Positions 13,022-17,085 of a stretch of DNA of 17,085 nt are shown here, one piece after another. Position numbers and translations under genes: made by a program. Every line of letters starts with the position of its first letter. The first letter of the stretch is position 1. Where the stretch lies: the NCBI GenBank assembly GCA_016789625.1, contig JAEUQS010000513.1, positions 1 to 17,085 on the forward strand, in the 5' to 3' direction. Source of the stretch: Acidobacteriota bacterium (GTDB lineage Bacteria > Acidobacteriota > Thermoanaerobaculia > UBA5066). Under the pieces are notes generated by a model that worked only from the letters and a program-made list of their open reading frames with translations, did not search any database and had not been told where the DNA came from.

Positions 13022-15001
13022 TCAGTCCGCGGGCGGCACGACGCCGGGCGCGGCCAGCACCGTGCGCCGGCCGCCCGGCGGGATCCACCACGCGTGGATC
13101 CGCGAGTACCGGTCGTCGTCCACGAAACGCACGACGAGCCGGTGGGGCTTGCCGTCGAACGCGAACGGCGCGCAGGCGGGATCGCCCGGAGTCCGCGCCG
13201 ACACGAGCCCCTGCCCGTCCACGTGCAGCGTCGCGTGGCCGCGCGCGGCGAGACAGAAGGCACCCTCCCCCACCTCCGGCCTCGTAAAGAGTCCGCTCCA
13301 CTCCACGGCGTAAGGCCTCTCGAACGGCACGGCGTGCACCCTGCGGTCGAGGAACGGCTCGACGCGCTCCACGGCCGGCGAACCTTCGAACCGCCCGGAA
13401 GCGAAGTACCGCGCGCGGAAGCCCCCGGGCGCCTCGCGCGGAGATGCGAGGTCCCGAGGTGAGAGGTCCGCGCGGTAGAGGAACGGCGGATCCCCCGGCT
13501 CCGCGGCGGGCGCGGAGTACGCGAAGAGGCGCGCGTTCGGGTACACGGCGAAGAGCCGCTCGCGTTCCGCACGCTCGCTGCCGTCGAGGTACACCTTCAC
13601 GGGCCGATCACGCGGACCCGAGACCGGGAACGCTCCGGGATCGAGGAGATCCGCCTCGGCGAGGTCTCCCGCGAGGAACCGCGCGCTCTCCCCCGGCGCG
13701 ACGAGCGGCGAGGTGACGAACCCCACGAGCCCTCGCGCCTCGCGCATCTCGCGGCCCACCGCGCTCTCGGCCGTCGAGAACTTCTCGAAGACCTCCGGAA
13801 TCCTCACCTGCCTCGTGAAGTACGTGCGGACCTCGAGCGTCCCCGAGACGAGGAGGACGATCGCCGCGCACGAGCTCTGGAATCCCTTCGGGATCCCCGG
13901 CGGTCCGGTAGGACCGCTACGGGATCCCTTCGGGATCCCCGCGAGGGGAAGCCGCGCCGCGAGGGCGTCGAGCCCCAGCGCCGCGAGGAAAAGAGCGGGC
14001 GCGAGCGCGCCGATCGAGCGGAGGGCCTGCGGGGCCTCCCAGTCGGCGGTGAGGATTCCGGCGAGGAGGCCGGCGCCGAGGAGCACGACGGCCGGCACCA
14101 CCCGCCGGCGCCCGCCGAGAACGAGCCCCGCGAGGAGGAGCGCTCCCGCGATCCTGCCGAGCATCGGCTCTCCCGGCACGTTGTGGCGGCCGTTCCAGTC
14201 GCCCTCGACGTGGAACATGCCGAGGTGGTACCGCACGTTCGAGACGAGCGCTTTGCCCAGATCCGGCTCCTGCCGCGCCTCGAGGAGCGAGACCTCGGAC
14301 AGCCTGCCGAAGTAGGTCGCGGGCTCCCGCGCCGCGAAGACGAGCACGGGCGCGAGGACGAGGAGCGCCGTCCCTGCCGTCACGAGCACCGGTCTCCACG
14401 GGGGGAGGCGCTTTGCGGAGATCGCGCGGGCGGCGATGAGCGCGAAGAGGCCAAAGGCAATCAGACGGAACGCCGCGTAGCAGGAGAGACCGCCCCCGAG
14501 CGCGAGACCGGCCGCGACGGCCCAGCGCGCTCGGGGGGTCTCCTCGAGCCTCAGGAGCGCGTAGACGAGGGCCAGCGAGAAGAACGTCACGTCGACGCCC
14601 GTCATCGCGATGCGGCTGAAGTTGAGATGCCAGCGCGAGGTCGCGAGGAGCGCCGCGAAGAGGAGCCCGGCGCGGGGGCCCGCGAGCCGCCGTCCCACGA
14701 GCCAGGCGAGCGGGACGGCGAGCGTGCCGAAGAGAGCCGACACCGCACGGAGCCCGAAGACGTCGTTCGACAGGATCTTCAGCGAGAGCGCGTAGAGGCC
14801 CACGAGGAGCCCGCTCACGTGATGCGCGAAGAGCGGCAGACGCGAGGTCGCGAGCGCCTCGCGGGCCTGGAGGCCGATCACGGCCTCGTCGAACCAGAGC
14901 CCGTAGGGAATCGATTCGAGGTGCCGGAATCGCAGCGCTCCCGCGAGCACCGTCAGAGCGACCGCCAGGGCGACCTCGATGCGCCTCACCGGCCGCACCA
15001 T
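13022..15001 (-). CDS. GT39/ArnT-like membrane glycosyltransferase with C-terminal PA14 domain
   Basis: The 659-residue product has about eleven membrane segments in residues 8-420 and the GT-C signature PYGLWFDEAVIG with Asp38-Glu39 in the first external loop, where these enzymes bind a lipid-linked sugar. Like other members it would move a sugar from a polyprenyl-phosphate carrier to a protein or lipid outside the membrane; the acceptor cannot be told. Residues about 526-659 match a PA14 beta-barrel (GGFRARYFASGRFEG, VEWSGLFTRPEVGEGAF, ATLHVDGQGLV, HRLVVRFVDDD, HAWWIPPGG), a domain known to bind carbohydrate. Between the last two helices sits an in-frame repeat, GIPKG twice, from a palindromic insertion. 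ATG 15001 starts 5 bases after the kinase stop and directly precedes the first helix, so the two genes form an operon. The much longer open frame up to 17050 is a shadow of the kinase. Confidence 0.87.
   Translation of the reverse strand: MVRPVRRIEVALAVALTVLAGALRFRHLESIPYGLWFDEAVIGLQAREALATSRLPLFAHHVSGLLVGLYALSLKILSNDVFGLRAVSALFGTLAVPLAWLVGRRLAGPRAGLLFAALLATSRWHLNFSRIAMTGVDVTFFSLALVYALLRLEETPRARWAVAAGLALGGGLSCYAAFRLIAFGLFALIAARAISAKRLPPWRPVLVTAGTALLVLAPVLVFAAREPATYFGRLSEVSLLEARQEPDLGKALVSNVRYHLGMFHVEGDWNGRHNVPGEPMLGRIAGALLLAGLVLGGRRRVVPAVVLLGAGLLAGILTADWEAPQALRSIGALAPALFLAALGLDALAARLPLAGIPKGSRSGPTGPPGIPKGFQSSCAAIVLLVSGTLEVRTYFTRQVRIPEVFEKFSTAESAVGREMREARGLVGFVTSPLVAPGESARFLAGDLAEADLLDPGAFPVSGPRDRPVKVYLDGSERAERERLFAVYPNARLFAYSAPAAEPGDPPFLYRADLSPRDLASPREAPGGFRARYFASGRFEGSPAVERVEPFLDRRVHAVPFERPYAVEWSGLFTRPEVGEGAFCLAARGHATLHVDGQGLVSARTPGDPACAPFAFDGKPHRLVVRFVDDDRYSRIHAWWIPPGGRRTVLAAPGVVPPAD
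13882..13941. repeat. Palindromic 60-base repeat inserted in frame in the glycosyltransferase gene
   Basis: ATCCCTTCGGGATCCCCG occurs at 13882-13899 and again at 13924-13941, a period of 42 bases (14 codons). Between them GCGGTCC (13900-13906) and GGACCGC (13911-13917) form a 7-bp stem with loop GGTA. The unit keeps the reading frame and encodes a Gly/Pro-rich loop between two membrane helices. Confidence 0.6.
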
Positions 15002-15006
15002 ACAAG

Positions 15007-17085
15007 CTACAGCAGCGGCTCGAAGCCCTGTGCCGTCTCCTTCACGAGGAGCAGGTGGAATCCGCGGCGCGCGCCGAGCCGCACGAAGCCCTCGTAGTGC
15101 GTGGCCGACTCGAGCGCCGAGAGCCAGGACGATCGCGTCTCGCCGTCCGCGGCCAGGGCCTGCCTGTAGACCTCCTCGGCCTCGGCGTCGAAGGAAGGCG
15201 CCACGAGGAGCGCGCCGCCGATGTCGCCCGTCTTGGTGCGGGCCGTCTTCGCCGCGATGGCCCGTGCGAGAAAGCCCCGCACCGCGTCCGCGTTGCCCAC
15301 GGCGACGCGCTCTGCGAGGTGGAGCACCTTGCCGGCCGCGTCCTCGGTGACGAGATCGAAGCGGTCGGACTCGCGCGAGGCGGGCCGCGGCAGATCGTGA
15401 TGGAGGCGCGCCTTCGCGACGAGCGGCACCCAGGTGCCGAGGTACTTCCAGGCCTCGAGCTTCCCTCGTTCGGCGAGCACGGCCGGCAGCTCGTCGAGGA
15501 GATACGAGAGGAGGCGCCGGCTGGGCGCGTGCTGCCAGGCCGTTTCCAGGATGCGCCGCGGCGCGCCGCCGGAGAGCGTGGGCGCGTGGAGCCCGGTCGC
15601 GTCGAGCTTGTGCTGGCCGGTGGGGGTCCGGCCCAGGCGCTTCGTGACCGTGCGGCCGAAGAGGGAGCTGCCGAGGGCGGCGGGCGCCGCCTCCCCCTCC
15701 CGCGCGACGGAGACCTCGAAGCCCGGGAGCAGCCGGCGGAAGGACTCGGCCACCGGGGCGAACGCCGGCTCCTCGACGGAGGCCTTCACCACGAGGTCGG
15801 ACACCCACGACTCCCACGGCTGTCCGAGCGGAGCCTCGCTCCAGCCATCGGAAAAGAGCGTCAGCACGTTGGTGCCCTCGTCGAGGAGCACGTGGCCGAT
15901 CGCCGCGGCGCCGAAGGACGCCGCGCTCACGGGCGCCGCGCCGTGTCGCAGCGTGAGGATTCCGGTGAACCTCTCGGCCGCGAGCTTCCTCGAAAGAGCC
16001 GGCAGGTTGACGAACGTGGAGTCGAGGTCCGCGTGCCGCACCGCGCGTGGAAGGAGCAGCGAAGCGAGGAGCGGTACGGCTCCGGGCGGCAGCCCGGACG
16101 GAGGCGTGAGCAGCACCGCGTCGGCCTCCGCGGGGAGCATCCCCATGGCCGCGTCCCCTTTCCGCCCCGTGGGGAAGTCCGCCGCCGCGAGGATCCAGCC
16201 GTCGTGGAGGAGAAGGAGCGTCCGCTCGCCCACGATCACCGCGCCCGAGAACGGCTCGGCATGGATCGGAAACTCCAGGAGGCGCGAGAGGAGCGCGGCG
16301 GCCGGGGTCTTTCCGAGAGCCCGAGCGGGCCACGCGGAGACGACCTCCCTCACCAGCATCTCGGGCTCGCGCGAGAGTCCGCGCCGCACCATCGTCGGCG
16401 CCAGGTCCTGTGGCGTCGCCGGAACCTGCGGTGGCGCCGCCACGGTCGCGGAAACGACCGGCAGGAGCACCTCGGTACGTTCGGCCTGGGCCTCGAACGA
16501 GAGAAACGGCCCGAGCGCCTCGGCGAAGACCCGGGCGTTCGGATAGCGTCCCTCGCGGGCCTTCGCGAGAGCCTTCAGGATCACGGCATCCAGGGCGGCG
16601 GGCAGCCCGGGCCGGAGGCGCGACGGCGGCTCGGGCTCGGTCTGAAGCACGCGGGTCACGAGCTCCGCGAACGTCTTGCCGAGGAACGGCTGCCGTCCCG
16701 TGAGCGAGAGGTACAGCAGGACCCCCACCGAGAAGAGATCCGCCCGGCCGTCGACCTCCTGCCCCAGGAGCTGCTCGGGAGAGGCGAAGAGCGGGGTCGC
16801 CAGGACGTCTCCCGCACGCGTCTTCACGAGGTCCGAGCCGGCCACGTGCGCGATGCCGAAGTCCGTCACCTTGAGCCGCCCTCCCGGGAGGAGGATGAGG
16901 TTCGCGGGCTTCACGTCGCGATGGACGACCCCGCTCCGGTGGGCCGCCGAAAGGGCTTCGAGGAGCTCCACGGCGATGCGCGCCGCTTCCGGGATCGAGA
17001 GCTGCCCCTCGCGCGCGAGCAGGTGCTCGAGCGTCTCGCCCTCGAGCCACTCCATCACGATGAAAGGCCGGCCCTCCGACTCGCC
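15007..17085 (-). CDS. Serine/threonine protein kinase with large uncharacterised C-terminal half (5' end outside window)
   Basis: The frame is open to the right edge, so the glycine loop and ATP-binding lysine are not visible; GTG 17058 lies inside the kinase fold and is not the start. Numbering from the edge, the bacterial Hanks-type lobe is clear: GRPFIVMEWLEGETL near 5, HRDVKPANL at 55 with catalytic Asp57 and Lys59, DFG at 75-77, FASPEQ near 100 and DLFSVGVLLY. The kinase domain ends near 200. About 490 further residues follow with no obvious membrane helix, so it is probably cytosolic. Two stretches, about 270-310 (LLSRLLEFP to LLHDGWILAAAD) and about 375-430 (ALSRKLAAERFTGILTL to LFSDGW), loosely resemble DUF4388-type modules; the final 130 residues are unassigned. 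It sits 5 bases upstream of the GT39-PA14 gene and may regulate envelope glycosylation; that link is inferred from position only. Confidence 0.92.
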   Translation of the reverse strand, partial: GESEGRPFIVMEWLEGETLEHLLAREGQLSIPEAARIAVELLEALSAAHRSGVVHRDVKPANLILLPGGRLKVTDFGIAHVAGSDLVKTRAGDVLATPLFASPEQLLGQEVDGRADLFSVGVLLYLSLTGRQPFLGKTFAELVTRVLQTEPEPPSRLRPGLPAALDAVILKALAKAREGRYPNARVFAEALGPFLSFEAQAERTEVLLPVVSATVAAPPQVPATPQDLAPTMVRRGLSREPEMLVREVVSAWPARALGKTPAAALLSRLLEFPIHAEPFSGAVIVGERTLLLLHDGWILAAADFPTGRKGDAAMGMLPAEADAVLLTPPSGLPPGAVPLLASLLLPRAVRHADLDSTFVNLPALSRKLAAERFTGILTLRHGAAPVSAASFGAAAIGHVLLDEGTNVLTLFSDGWSEAPLGQPWESWVSDLVVKASVEEPAFAPVAESFRRLLPGFEVSVAREGEAAPAALGSSLFGRTVTKRLGRTPTGQHKLDATGLHAPTLSGGAPRRILETAWQHAPSRRLLSYLLDELPAVLAERGKLEAWKYLGTWVPLVAKARLHHDLPRPASRESDRFDLVTEDAAGKVLHLAERVAVGNADAVRGFLARAIAAKTARTKTGDIGGALLVAPSFDAEAEEVYRQALAADGETRSSWLSALESATHYEGFVRLGARRGFHLLLVKETAQGFEPLL

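Noticed and set aside
13081..13101. Inverted repeat GGATCCAC...GTGGATCC
   Set aside because: It encodes the conserved HAWWIPPGG end of the PA14 domain, so codon choice and protein sequence explain it.
13022..17050. A 1342-codon open frame on the minus strand seeming to fuse kinase and glycosyltransferase regions
   Set aside because: Only the part below 15001 is real; the rest is Arg/Ala-rich shadow of the kinase frame, which has HRD and DFG motifs and its own stop at 15007-15009.
1..17085. tRNA, rRNA, CRISPR array, transposase or integrase genes
   Set aside because: I looked on both strands and saw no such sequence; the intergenic regions are all too short and hold none.

Overview
The window is about 17 kb of GC-rich bacterial chromosome with tightly packed genes, no intergenic stretch over about 120 bases, and no RNA genes, insertion sequences, phage genes or CRISPR array that I can see. 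The mix (polyphosphate kinase 1, an orphan NtrC-type regulator, a Ser/Thr protein kinase, a PA14-tailed membrane glycosyltransferase, MiaE) fits a free-living Gram-negative soil, sediment or water bacterium. Acidobacteriota (Thermoanaerobaculia-like) or Myxococcota are my best guesses, but this is inference from gene style and not proven by any marker here.

Layout. Left edge to 3.03 kb, plus strand: the 3' end of a LytM/M23-fold protein that has lost most zinc ligands, then ppk1. 3.04-6.82 kb, minus strand: ligA, a sigma-54 response regulator overlapping the ligA stop by 8 bases, and a 71-residue unknown protein, converging on ppk1. 6.86-13.02 kb, plus strand, divergent from ligA: a secreted M1-aminopeptidase-like protein with a destroyed HExxH site, overlapped by a six-helix membrane protein; miaE; a coiled-coil protein coupled to a proline-rich protein; and threonine synthase. 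13.02-17.09 kb, minus strand: a Ser/Thr kinase (5' end beyond the window) followed after 5 bases by a GT39/ArnT-like glycosyltransferase with a PA14 domain.

Main points of interest. (1) ligA is frameshifted exactly where the conserved AATRGDG block should be; restoring one copy of a 10-base tandem repeat rebuilds the motif and gives a 671-residue protein. (2) Two proteins (LytM, M1) keep their fold signatures but lack catalytic metal ligands. (3) Several plus-strand genes have a -10-like hexamer exactly 6 bases before the start codon and no Shine-Dalgarno, suggesting leaderless transcription. Threonine synthase has no ATG/GTG/TTG in its proper frame upstream of its zinc ribbon, but a CTG sits at that same spacing. 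(4) A short interspersed repeat occurs twice, 11 kb apart, each time just after a stop codon; one copy carries strong hairpins. (5) A palindromic 60-base repeat is inserted in frame in the glycosyltransferase gene.

I found no obvious defence island or biosynthetic cluster. The best candidates for something undescribed are the pseudo-M1/membrane-protein pair, the coiled-coil/proline-rich pair, and the kinase with its uncharacterised C-terminal half next to the GT39-PA14 enzyme.
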